Part shown: one piece after another, positions 43,654-51,245 of the stretch
Layout: every line of letters begins with the position of its first letter
Numbering within the stretch: the first letter of the stretch is position 1
NCBI RefSeq assembly: GCF_900091565.1
Contig: NZ_FMCV01000021.1
Span: forward strand, 58,106-122,105
Length of the DNA stretch: 64,000 nt
Reading direction: 5' to 3'
DNA from: Micromonospora marina
Lineage (GTDB): Bacteria; Actinomycetota; Actinomycetes; Mycobacteriales; Micromonosporaceae
Program-made: the position numbers and the translations under genes
Notes under the pieces: model-generated
The model's input: only the letters and a program-made list of their open reading frames with translations
Databases searched by the model: none
Told to the model about the DNA's origin: nothing

Positions 43654-45024
43654 TCACGTGTGCGAGGCGGCCTCGTCCGTCCGGCCGACCCCGGCGATCT
43701 CGTCCGCCTCGGCGAGCCGGCCGAGCGCGACGAGCGCGGCACCGGTGGCGCCGATCTCCGGGTTGCGTTGCCAGCACACCCGGCGGGGCGCGAGCACGTC
43801 GAGGAACGCACCGCGCCACCACGGCGAGGCGGTCAGCGCCCCACCACCGAGGATCACCTCCATCGGCTCGCCGACACCGGACTCCAGCAGCGCCAGGTCG
43901 TCCGCGACGAGCCGGCACAGGCCGCTCATCAGCCCGGCCAGGATGTCCACGGCGGTGGTGCCGAAGCTGAGTCCGCGCAGCTCCCCCGAGCCCGCCGGGG
44001 CGATCCCCGGTGGCCGATCGCCGCCGAAGCGGGGGTTCGCCCGCACCGAACCGGTGACGCGGTCCAGCGCCGCCTCCAGTTCCCTGCCCTCGGGCAGGCG
44101 CAGCTCGCGCGACGCCCAGGCGAACAGGTTGCCGCCGCTGGAGTACGCCGCGCCGGTCACCACGTGGTGGTGGTCGACCCGGTACCGCCAGAGCTGCTCC
44201 GGCAACGGCGGCGGCTCCGAACCGGCCGGCACGGCCTGGATCGTGCGGACCGCCGCGGAGGTGCCCACTGTGACCGCCGCGCGGGTCGGGTCGACACAGC
44301 CGGAACCGACGTTGGCGGCCGCGCCGTCGCCGACCGGCGGCGCCCATCGCGCACCGGCCAGCTGCGGCCAGCGCCGCGCGTACGCCGCGTTCAGCCGGCC
44401 GTGCCAGCCGTCCGGGGCCAGCCGCAGCATCTGCTCCGGGCGTACGCCGGCCAGCTCGCACGCCTCCGGATCCCAGTCGAGGCGGCGCAGGTCGAGCAAC
44501 CCGGTGCCGGAGGCCAGCGAGATCGACATCGGCGCGTCGTCGAGCAGCGTGCCGAGCGTGTACTCGGCGAGCCCGGTGAAGCCGGCGGGCCGGTCGACGC
44601 GCTCGCGCAACCACGGCAGCCGCACCGACCAGTAGCAGCGGTGCCACCAGGCGCCGGTACGCCTGTGGAAGTCCTCCGGATCGGCCGGCCCGGTCGCACC
44701 GGGCAGCGGCTCCGGCCGGGTGTCCAGCCAGGTCAGCACCGGACCCGACGGTGTGCCGTCGGGCGCCACCGGCAGCACCGAGTGCCACTGCGCGGAGGTG
44801 GCCACGAGGTCCACGTCCCGCAGGTGCCCACCGGCGGCCAGCTCGTCCAGGCACTCCACCAGGCAGGCCAGGTAGGCGGGGCCGTCGAGCGTCCCGGTGC
44901 CGTCGTCCCCGGTGACCAGGCGCACCCGACGCCGGGCCAGCGCGCCCGGACGCGGCACGGCGTCCGCGTCGAGCACCAGGCCGCGCACCGAGGAGGTGCC
45001 CAGATCCAGAGCGAGAATGTCCAT
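43654..45024 (-). CDS. FGGY-family carbohydrate kinase
   Basis: A 456-aa kinase. Phosphate-1 motif LALDLGTSSVRGLVLDADAV at the start, the catalytic region VTWLDTRPEPLPG-like (LTWLDTRP), and the adenosine motif EVILGGGALTASPWWRGAFL near 390. Family members act on gluconate, xylulose, glycerol or ribulose; the short length and WHSVLPVAPDG segment favour gluconokinase-like or xylulokinase-like use but do not settle it. A TAGGTT -10 ends eight bases before the ATG, so the transcript is nearly leaderless. Divergent from the Trp leader. Confidence 0.9.
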   Translation of the reverse strand: MDILALDLGTSSVRGLVLDADAVPRPGALARRRVRLVTGDDGTGTLDGPAYLACLVECLDELAAGGHLRDVDLVATSAQWHSVLPVAPDGTPSGPVLTWLDTRPEPLPGATGPADPEDFHRRTGAWWHRCYWSVRLPWLRERVDRPAGFTGLAEYTLGTLLDDAPMSISLASGTGLLDLRRLDWDPEACELAGVRPEQMLRLAPDGWHGRLNAAYARRWPQLAGARWAPPVGDGAAANVGSGCVDPTRAAVTVGTSAAVRTIQAVPAGSEPPPLPEQLWRYRVDHHHVVTGAAYSSGGNLFAWASRELRLPEGRELEAALDRVTGSVRANPRFGGDRPPGIAPAGSGELRGLSFGTTAVDILAGLMSGLCRLVADDLALLESGVGEPMEVILGGGALTASPWWRGAFLDVLAPRRVCWQRNPEIGATGAALVALGRLAEADEIAGVGRTDEAASHT

Positions 45025-45032
45025 CGCCGGTC

Positions 45033-45038
45033 AACCTA
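45033..45038 (-). promoter_or_regulatory. -10 element of the FGGY kinase gene
   Basis: TAGGTT on the minus strand (45038-45033) lies eight bases before ATG 45024, giving a leaderless or nearly leaderless mRNA, back to back with the Trp-leader promoter. Confidence 0.45.
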
Positions 45039-45115
45039 CCCGGCGGGACCGGCGATCACGCCAAGATCCGTACCCGGTGCCCCGCGATCGGGTTCCACGG
45101 CGCCTGTCGATCGCG

Positions 45116-45121
45116 TACAGT
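45116..45121 (+). promoter_or_regulatory. -10 element of the Trp-leader transcript
   Basis: TACAGT ends seven bases before ATG 45129. The RNA should begin at or one base before the leader start codon, so the leader peptide is probably translated from a leaderless mRNA. No good -35 is visible. Confidence 0.55.
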
Positions 45122-45128
45122 GACCGTC

Positions 45129-45188
45129 ATGCCCGCGCACCTGTCCTGCTGGTGGCCCGCCGACCCGGCGGCCCACCCCCGCGCGTAG
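45129..45188 (+). CDS. trpL: trp-type leader peptide with tandem Trp codons
   Basis: A 19-residue frame MPAHLSCWWPADPAAHPRA with two adjacent TGG codons at positions 8-9, stopping at TAG 45186-45188. It resembles the known Streptomyces trp leader peptides, which also carry a run of Trp followed by a PAAH ending. A GC-rich hairpin follows 10 bases after the stop, and the anthranilate synthase gene starts 95 bases downstream. This is the layout for ribosome-mediated attenuation: stalling at the Trp codons when charged tRNA-Trp is low should prevent the terminator stem. Confidence 0.85.
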   Translation: MPAHLSCWWPADPAAHPRA

Positions 45189-45197
45189 CTTCCCCAC

Positions 45198-45221
45198 GCG
45201 GCCGCCCGACGAGGCGGCCGC
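45198..45221 (+). terminator. Attenuator-like hairpin behind the Trp leader
   Basis: GCGGCCGCC (45198-45206) pairs exactly with GGCGGCCGC (45213-45221) over a 6-base loop. It begins nine bases past the leader stop codon. Competing pairing with the leader region around 45150-45180 (CCCGCC, GGCGGCC segments) is possible, as an antiterminator would need. Confidence 0.65.
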
Positions 45222-45283
45222 CGGTCTCCCCCGGCATCCCGGGTCGCCTCCACCGGCGGCCACCGGCCCACCGAGGAGATCCG

Positions 45284-47203
45284 ATGACCCGCCTGTCCGA
45301 CCCGCTCGCCGCCGTCGCGGCCGGCCGCGACCCCGGCCCGTTCGCGCTCGTCCGCCGCGAGGGCACCGACCACGTCGACCTGTTCACCGGCCCGGTACGC
45401 ACCGCCGGCCGGCTCGCCGACCTGCCGCTGCCCGAGGACGGCGCCGGTGCGCACACGCTGGCCCTGGTGCCGTTCCGGCAGGTCACCGAGCGCGGGTTCG
45501 AGTGTGTCGACGACGGGCTGCCGCTGGAGTTCCTGGCGGTCGAGACGCACCGGCGGATACCGCTGGCCGACCTGCTCGACGACCTGCCCGACGCCGAGGT
45601 GCGCACCCGCGACGCCGGCTTCGACATCGCCGACGACGAGTACGCGGCGATCGTGGAGCGGGTGCTGGCCGACGAGATCGGCCGGGGCGAGGGGGCGAAC
45701 TTCGTCATCCACCGGACCATGCGCGCCACGGTGCAGGGCGACCCGCTGGCCGCGGCCCTGGCGGCGCTGCGCCGGCTGCTGCTGCGCGAACGGGGCGCGT
45801 ACTGGACGTTCGTGGTGCACACCGGCACCCGGATCCTGGTCGGCGCCAGCCCCGAGCGGCACGTCAGCGTCACCGACGGGCTGGTCGAGATGAATCCGAT
45901 CAGCGGCACGTTCCGGCACCGGGGCGAGACCGTCGACCGGGCCGAGCTGCTGCGCTTCCTGCACGAGGAGAAGGAGGTGGAGGAGCTGTACATGGTGCTG
46001 GACGAGGAGCTGAAGATGATGGCCGTGGTCGCCGAGCACGGCGGCCAGGTGGTCGGGCCGTACCTGAAGGAGATGGCGCACCTGGCGCACACCGAGTACC
46101 TGCTGGCCGGGCGCTGCTCCCGGGACGTGCGCGACGTGCTGCGGGAGACCATGTTCGCGCCCACCGTCACCGGCAGCCCGATGGAGAACGCCTGCCGGGT
46201 GATCGCCCGGCACGAGCGCACCGGCCGGCGCTACTACGCCGGGGTGCTCGCCCTGCTGGGCCGCGACGAGCAGGGCCGGCAGACGCTGGACGCGCCGATC
46301 CTGATCCGTACCGCGGAGATCTCGCCCGCCGGCGCGCTGCGGGTGCCGGTCGGCGCGACGCTGGTCCGGCACTCCACCACCGCCGGGGAGGTGGCCGAGA
46401 CGCACGCGAAGGCGGCCGGTGTGCTGGCCGCGCTGGGTCTCGGCCCGGACGCGCCGCGCTCCGCCACCGAGCCGGCCGTCCGGTACGCCGACGACCCCGA
46501 GGTACGCGCCGCGCTGGCCGCCCGCAACGCCCCGCTGGCCCGGTTCTGGCTGGACCAGCGGGAGCCGGGGGCGATCGCGCTGCGCGGGCTGGCCGGGCGC
46601 CGGGCGCTGATCGTCGACGGTGAGGACACGTTCACCGGCATGCTGGCCCACCAGCTCGGCGCGCTGGGCCTGGCGGTGACCCGCCGGGACTGGCCGGAAC
46701 CGGGCCCGCTGGACGGCTACGACCTGGTGGTGGTCGGCCCCGGGCCGGGTGACCCGCGGGACGCGACGGCACCGAAGATGGTGGCGCTGCGGGCGCTGCT
46801 GGCCGAGCTGCTCGCGTCCGGCCGGCCGACGCTCGCGGTGTGCCTGGGCCACCAGTTGCTCGCCGGGCTGCTGGGCCTGCCGCTGCACCGCCGCGACGCG
46901 CCGTACCAGGGGTTGCCGCGGGACGTGCCGGTGTTCGGGACGATCCGGCGGGTCGGGTTCTACGCCAGCTTCACCGCACTCGCCGACGCCGACCGGGTCA
47001 CCGGCCCGTACGGCCCGGTCGAGGTGTCCCGCGACCCGGCCGACGGCGCGGTGCACGCGCTGCGCGGCGCGGGTTTCGCCGGGGTGCAGTTCCACCCGGA
47101 GTCGGTGCTGAGCCAGGACGGCACGAGGGTCCTGGCGGACCTGCTCGGGCATCTGCTCGACCGGCCGGCGCTGAGCGCGCATGGCGCGGCCGATCGCGGG
47201 TAG
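45284..47203 (+). CDS. Fused anthranilate synthase (TrpE-TrpG / PhzE-like)
   Basis: A 639-aa fusion. Residues about 1-420 are the chorismate-binding component (FVIHRTMRATVQGDPLAAAL, WTFVVHTGTRILVGASPERH, MNPISGTFRHRGETVDRAEL, VTGSPMENACRVIARHERTG). Residues about 440-639 are a class I glutamine amidotransferase with nucleophile Cys in LAVCLGHQLLAGLLGLPLHR, VVGPGPGDPRD for the oxyanion region and the late FHPES. It makes anthranilate from chorismate and Gln. Length and order fit PhzE-like and actinobacterial anthranilate synthases. ATG 45284 follows GAGGAGAT. The Trp leader upstream argues for a role in tryptophan supply. Confidence 0.93.
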   Translation: MTRLSDPLAAVAAGRDPGPFALVRREGTDHVDLFTGPVRTAGRLADLPLPEDGAGAHTLALVPFRQVTERGFECVDDGLPLEFLAVETHRRIPLADLLDDLPDAEVRTRDAGFDIADDEYAAIVERVLADEIGRGEGANFVIHRTMRATVQGDPLAAALAALRRLLLRERGAYWTFVVHTGTRILVGASPERHVSVTDGLVEMNPISGTFRHRGETVDRAELLRFLHEEKEVEELYMVLDEELKMMAVVAEHGGQVVGPYLKEMAHLAHTEYLLAGRCSRDVRDVLRETMFAPTVTGSPMENACRVIARHERTGRRYYAGVLALLGRDEQGRQTLDAPILIRTAEISPAGALRVPVGATLVRHSTTAGEVAETHAKAAGVLAALGLGPDAPRSATEPAVRYADDPEVRAALAARNAPLARFWLDQREPGAIALRGLAGRRALIVDGEDTFTGMLAHQLGALGLAVTRRDWPEPGPLDGYDLVVVGPGPGDPRDATAPKMVALRALLAELLASGRPTLAVCLGHQLLAGLLGLPLHRRDAPYQGLPRDVPVFGTIRRVGFYASFTALADADRVTGPYGPVEVSRDPADGAVHALRGAGFAGVQFHPESVLSQDGTRVLADLLGHLLDRPALSAHGAADRG

Positions 47204-47209
47204 GGCACA

Positions 47210-47262
47210 GGCGACCGGTGGTGCGGACGGGTTCGAGAGCCCCCGTCCGGCCACCGGTCGCC
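47210..47262. terminator. Large bidirectional hairpin between convergent genes
   Basis: A 12-bp outer stem (47210-47221 with 47251-47262) and an 8-bp inner stem (47224-47231 with 47242-47249) form one long hairpin between the anthranilate synthase and wrbA stop codons. Confidence 0.75.
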
Positions 47263-47269
47263 AGCCGGG

Positions 47270-47887
47270 TCAGCCGGCCATGCCCCGCTTCAGCGCGGCG
47301 CCCATCAGCACGGCGCGCTTGGCGGTCAGCGCGGTGGCGGCCAGTGCCACGTGGTCCGGGGCGACCTCGCCGTTGTTGCTGGTGTGCGACGCGCCGTACG
47401 GGTTGCCGGCGACGAACTGGCTCGGGTCGGTGTAGCCGGGGGTCACCACGATGCCGCCCCAGTGGTAGAAGACCGTGTACAGCGACAGCAGCGTCGCCTC
47501 CTGGCCGCCGTGCGACGTGGCGGTCGAGGTGAACCCGCTGTAGACCTTGTCGGCGAGCGCGCCGGCGGCCCAGAGCGGGCCGGTGGTGTCGATGAACTGC
47601 TTGAGCTGGGCGGCGATCATGCCGTACCGGGTCGGCGAGCCCATGATGACCACGTCGGCCCAGGACAGGTCGTCCGGCTGCGCCTCCATCACGTCCTGGG
47701 TCTCCAGCCGGTGTGCCTGCCAGCCGGAGTTGGAGCGGATCGCCTCGTCGGGCGCCAGCTCACGTACCTTACGCAGACGCACCTCGGCACCGGCTTCCCC
47801 CGCCGCCTCGACCGCCGCCTGCGCCATCTGGTAGGTGATGCCGGTCGCGCTGTAATAGATCACCGCGACCTTGACCTGGCCATCCAT
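47270..47887 (-). CDS. wrbA: NAD(P)H:quinone oxidoreductase, WrbA type
   Basis: A 205-aa flavodoxin-like protein: VAVIYYSATGITYQMAQAAV as phosphate loop, the WrbA-type GSPTRYGMIAAQLKQFIDTT and FTSTATSHGGQEATLLSLYT, then GASHTSNNGEVAPDHVALAA. WrbA reduces quinones by two electrons and limits oxidative cycling. ATG 47887 has a GAGGGACG box upstream. Convergent with the anthranilate synthase gene. Confidence 0.93.
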   Translation of the reverse strand: MDGQVKVAVIYYSATGITYQMAQAAVEAAGEAGAEVRLRKVRELAPDEAIRSNSGWQAHRLETQDVMEAQPDDLSWADVVIMGSPTRYGMIAAQLKQFIDTTGPLWAAGALADKVYSGFTSTATSHGGQEATLLSLYTVFYHWGGIVVTPGYTDPSQFVAGNPYGASHTSNNGEVAPDHVALAATALTAKRAVLMGAALKRGMAG

Positions 47888-47972
47888 CAGACGTCCCTCC
47901 TCGTTTCGGGTCAGCTCCGGCGACTACCCGTTACTTGTTCCGTCAAACTCCGGGGCGTGGCATCCACTCCGG

Positions 47973-48123
47973 GTGGAGATCCGCGCGGCCGGCGCCGGCG
48001 CGGACGTGGTCGCGGTGACGCCGGGCGCTGGGCTTCGAGGTGATCGGCCGAGGGCCGGAGGGCTTCCGGCACCCCACCCGGGGGTACGTCGATCCGCTGG
48101 CCGTGCACCGGCACCTGGACTGA
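47973..48123 (+). pseudogene. Relic of a GNAT acetyltransferase C-terminus
   Basis: One frame begins VEIRAAGAGADVVAVTPG and, after a shift near 48026, another gives LGFEVIGRGPEGFRHPTRGY followed by VDPLAVHRHLD and TGA 48121-48123. In intact GNAT proteins these pieces are the beta-strand with the acetyl-CoA-binding LGF and the typical ending, separated by an ARxLYER helix that is deleted here. No start or N-terminal half remains. Confidence 0.6.
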
Positions 48124-48312
48124 GCGTGGCTCAAGATTTGCGCAAGTTCCGTCCGCAACCGCTCTGCCCGCCCAGCCCGCACGGAATGCTTGTCGAACCG
48201 GCGCCGGCCGCATCGGCCGTCCCGCGCCGGGAACCTGAACGGGGGATCGCGCTGGTGTCGGCAGCGCCGCCGGCGCAGCGCGATCAGGGGCCGGTCTGTC
48301 GTACCCCGGGCC

Positions 48313-48318
48313 TACGCT
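48313..48318 (+). promoter_or_regulatory. -10 element implying a leaderless AlkZ-like transcript
   Basis: TACGCT ends seven bases before GTG 48326 and no ribosome-binding sequence is present, so the gene is probably leaderless. Confidence 0.5.
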
Positions 48319-48325
48319 GACGCCC

Positions 48326-49429
48326 GTGACCATACGCCTCAACCGCGCCGAGGCGCTCGCGCTGCGCATGACCGGCCTGCTGTTGCGCCCGCACCCCACC
48401 GCCCGTCCGCAGGGCGTCGCCGACGTGGTCGAGTGGTTCGGCGCCATGCAGGCGCAGGACGCGGCAAGCGGGCTGTGGTCGCTCGGCGTCCGCCTTCCCG
48501 GCGCCACCCAGGACGACGTCCGCGCGGCGCTGGAGCGGCGCGAGGCGCTGCGCACCTGGCCCATGCGCGGCACCGTGCACCTGGTCCCGGCGCGCGACGC
48601 GCGGTGGATGCTGGAGCTGACCGGGGTGCGGACGCTGGCCGGCACCGCCGGGCAGTGGCGGCAGCTCGGGCTGACGGTCGCCGACGGCGAACGGGCCGGT
48701 GACGTGCTGGGTGCGGCGCTGACCGGCGGCGGCCGGCTGACCCGCGCCGAGTGCCTGGCGGCGCTGCGGGCCGCCGGGCTGTCCACCGACGGTCAGCGCG
48801 GCTACCACCTGCTCTGGTACGCCAGCCAGCGCGGCATCACCTGCATCGCGCCGCACGTCGGCACCGAGCAGACGTTCGCCCTGCTCGACGAGTGGGCACC
48901 CGAGCCGCACCGGCCGGAACGCGACGAGGCGCTGGCGATGCTGGCGCACCGCTACGTGCGCGGCCACGGCCCGGTGAGCCGGCACGAGCTGGCCCGGTGG
49001 ACCGGCCTGACCGTCACCGACGCGACCCGGGCGATCACCCTGGCCGGTGACCTGCTCGCCCCGGTCGAGGCCGACGGCGAGCCCGCAGTCGTCGACGCCG
49101 CGCTGCTCGACGCGCCCCGCGCGCCGGTCGACGACCTGCACACGCTGCCCGGCTTCGACGAATACCTGCTCGGCTTCAAGGACCGCTCGCTGATGCTCGA
49201 CCCGGCGCACGCCGCCGCGGTGGTCCCCGGCAACAACGGGGTGTTCCGGTCGACTGTGGTGCGGGGCGGGCGCGTGGTCGGCACCTGGACGCGGACGCTG
49301 GGTGTGAGGGCGGTGACCGTGACGGTGCAGCAGCTCGTGCCGTTCGACGCAGCGCTGCGCGACCGGGTGGACGCGGCGCTCACCGGCTACGCCCGCTTCC
49401 TGGGCCGGGAGCTGCGCCACTCCTGGTGA
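48326..49429 (+). CDS. Winged-helix AlkZ-like (HTH_42) protein
   Basis: A 367-aa protein of the AlkZ/YcaQ-like winged-helix DNA glycosylase family. It starts RLNRAEALALRMTGLLL, followed by FGAMQAQDAASGLWSLGVRL, where the QxQ-type motif (AlkZ subgroups have QxQ or QxD) appears as QAQD. WPMRGTVHLVPARDARWML and PGFDEYLLGFKDRSLMLDPA complete the family signature. AlkZ unhooks interstrand crosslinks in some actinomycetes and relatives guard antibiotic producers; other members have no known activity. Leaderless GTG 48326. Confidence 0.88.
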   Translation: MTIRLNRAEALALRMTGLLLRPHPTARPQGVADVVEWFGAMQAQDAASGLWSLGVRLPGATQDDVRAALERREALRTWPMRGTVHLVPARDARWMLELTGVRTLAGTAGQWRQLGLTVADGERAGDVLGAALTGGGRLTRAECLAALRAAGLSTDGQRGYHLLWYASQRGITCIAPHVGTEQTFALLDEWAPEPHRPERDEALAMLAHRYVRGHGPVSRHELARWTGLTVTDATRAITLAGDLLAPVEADGEPAVVDAALLDAPRAPVDDLHTLPGFDEYLLGFKDRSLMLDPAHAAAVVPGNNGVFRSTVVRGGRVVGTWTRTLGVRAVTVTVQQLVPFDAALRDRVDAALTGYARFLGRELRHSW

Positions 49430-49516
49430 GCAGTGGGCTCCCGCCGCACCTCTTCTCTTCTTCTCTCGTGCTGTCCGGCTTCGCTCCTGCTCCGCTGCTC
49501 CTGTTGCTCTTCAGCG

Positions 49517-49583
49517 CCTTTGCTCTGCAGCCGTTGACGCATCGGTTCGCGTGACCGTCGCGTGGGTGGGTGCAGAGCAAGGG
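49517..49583. repeat. TTGCTCTGCA palindromic repeat, copy 1
   Basis: CCTTTGCTCTGCA (49517-49529) and its near-perfect complement (49571-49583) enclose 41 bases. A second, longer copy lies at 49900. Both stand in the gene-free stretch 49430-50027, which has no credible gene; its first 70 bases are strikingly pyrimidine-rich (TCTTCTCTTCTTCTC). Confidence 0.65.
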
Positions 49584-49696
49584 CAGTGAGGGCGCTCTCC
49601 GGCGGCTGACACTGCGGGTCGGCGGCTCACCGCCCGCTGGTCCCCGAGGTCGGCGAATTGTGGCACCGTCCCAGCAAAAGGTCCCCGCGCCGGTGA

Positions 49697-49753
49697 TGAG
49701 TGGAACGTCATGGGTGTCAAAACCGCGCTGAGACACCCATGACGTTCCACTCA
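49697..49753. repeat. 22-bp perfect inverted repeat (hairpin element)
   Basis: Arms 49697-49718 and 49732-49753 are exact reverse complements (core GGAACGTCATGGGTGTC) around a 13-base loop starting AAAACC. No gene ends here, so it is not a simple terminator. Confidence 0.75.
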
Positions 49754-49899
49754 CCGGTTCGGCCGGGCGCGGGGGACGGAGTAGGTGGTGGCGCCCGGCG
49801 CGTGGAGTCACGGAGCTGACACGTCGCCGTAGTGCGGCTCGACCTTCCTCGTGGCCAGCAGGGCCGGCCCGGCCGCCAGGTGGGGTACCCGCCTCACCC

Positions 49900-49965
49900 C
49901 CTTTGCTCTGCAGCCACGGAGGCAAGCAGCGCACCGAGCGTTGCGTCGAGGGCTGCAGAGCAAGG
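49900..49965. repeat. TTGCTCTGCA palindromic repeat, copy 2
   Basis: CCTTTGCTCTGCAGCC (49900-49915) pairs with GGCTGCAGAGCAAGG (49951-49965), arms longer and cleaner than copy 1. The interior differs completely, so only the arms are conserved. Confidence 0.7.
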
Positions 49966-49976
49966 CGTGGCAAGGC

Positions 49977-50013
49977 CGAAGGGCCGGCGGCGCGCATCGC
50001 CACCGGCCCTTCG
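49977..50013 (-). terminator. Terminator of the sugar ABC operon
   Basis: CGAAGGGCCGG (49977-49987) pairs perfectly with 50003-50013, starting 15 bases after the ATPase stop codon on the minus strand. Confidence 0.7.
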
Positions 50014-50027
50014 CACACGTCAGGGGA

Positions 50028-51236
50028 TCAGTCGGCGAGCGCTCCGGCCGAGCGGCCCTCTTGCAGCGTCAGGTTGCGTCCGCTGCCCGGGTCGAACAGG
50101 TGGATCTTCTCCAGGTTGAACCACGCCCGGCGCGTCTCGCCCTCGCGAGCCGAGGACTCCGCCGACAGCCGGGTGACCAGGTTCGACCCGCCACCGGCGA
50201 AGTCCGCGGCACCCGTGTCGGCGGCCAGCTCCTCCAGCTCGGCGGCGCTGGCCCGCTCCCCCTCGACGGTGAAGTAGACGTACTTGTCCGAGCCCATCGA
50301 CTCGACGATGTCGACAGGCGCCTCGAACTCCATGCCCCGGCGGCGGGTCTCGTCGTCGACCAGCGCGGCGTCCTCGAAGTGCTCCGGGCGGATGCCCAGA
50401 ATCAGCTCCTTGGGCGCGTCACCGGCCTCCAGCTCGCGGCGGATCCGGTCGCCCACCGGCACGTCGCCGAGCGCGGTCCGCAGCCGGCCGTCCTCCACGA
50501 CGGCGTGCACGAAGTTCATCGAGGGCGAGCCGATGAACCCGGCGACGAAGAGGTTGCGCGGGTGGTCGTACAGCTCCTGCGGCGGCCCGACCTGCTGCAC
50601 CGCGCCACCCCGCATGATGACGACCCGGTCGCCGAGCGTCATCGCCTCGGTCTGGTCGTGGGTGACGTAGACGGTGGTGGTGCCGAGCTGCTTCTGGAGC
50701 CGGGACACCACGGTACGCATCTGCACCCGCAGCTTGGCGTCCAGGTTCGACAGCGGCTCGTCCATCAGGAACGCCTTGGGCTGGCGGACGATCGCCCGTC
50801 CCATCGCCACCCGCTGCCGCTGGCCGCCGGACAGGTTGGCCGGCTTGCGGTCCAGCAGAGCGGTCAGCTCCAGCACCTTCGCCGCCTCGTCGACCTTCTG
50901 GTTGATGGTCTCCTTGTCCAGCTTCGCCAGCCGCAGCGGGAACGCCATGTTCTCCCGCACGCTCATGTTCGGGTAGAGCGCGTACGACTGGAAGACCATC
51001 GCGATGTCGCGGTCCCGGGGTGCCTTGTCGTTGACCCGCTCGCCGCCGATGCGCAGCTCACCGGAGCTGATGTCCTCCAGCCCGGCGATCATGTTGAGCG
51101 TGGTGGACTTCCCGCAGCCGGACGGGCCGACCAGGATCACGAACTCGCCGTCGGCGATCTCCAGGTCGACGTCCTGTACGGCGGTGGTGCCGTCCGGGAA
51201 CCGCTTGCTCACCTTGTCCAGCACGATGTCGGCCAT
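50028..51236 (-). CDS. Sugar ABC transporter ATPase (MsmK/UgpC/SugC type)
   Basis: A 402-aa ATPase. Walker A VGPSGCGKSTTLNMIAGLED, Q-loop VFQSYALYPNMSVRENMAFP, signature NLSGGQRQRVAMGRAIVRQP, Walker B AFLMDEPLSNLDAKLRVQMR and the His switch YVTHDQTEAMTLGDRVVIMR. The C-terminal 150 residues form the OB-fold regulatory (TOBE) domain typical of MalK/SugC. ATG 51236 is used; an upstream ATG adds three codons. It is the last gene of the operon, after two permeases and a binding protein. Confidence 0.94.
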   Translation of the reverse strand: MADIVLDKVSKRFPDGTTAVQDVDLEIADGEFVILVGPSGCGKSTTLNMIAGLEDISSGELRIGGERVNDKAPRDRDIAMVFQSYALYPNMSVRENMAFPLRLAKLDKETINQKVDEAAKVLELTALLDRKPANLSGGQRQRVAMGRAIVRQPKAFLMDEPLSNLDAKLRVQMRTVVSRLQKQLGTTTVYVTHDQTEAMTLGDRVVIMRGGAVQQVGPPQELYDHPRNLFVAGFIGSPSMNFVHAVVEDGRLRTALGDVPVGDRIRRELEAGDAPKELILGIRPEHFEDAALVDDETRRRGMEFEAPVDIVESMGSDKYVYFTVEGERASAAELEELAADTGAADFAGGGSNLVTRLSAESSAREGETRRAWFNLEKIHLFDPGSGRNLTLQEGRSAGALAD

Positions 51237-51245
51237 TGCTACCAC

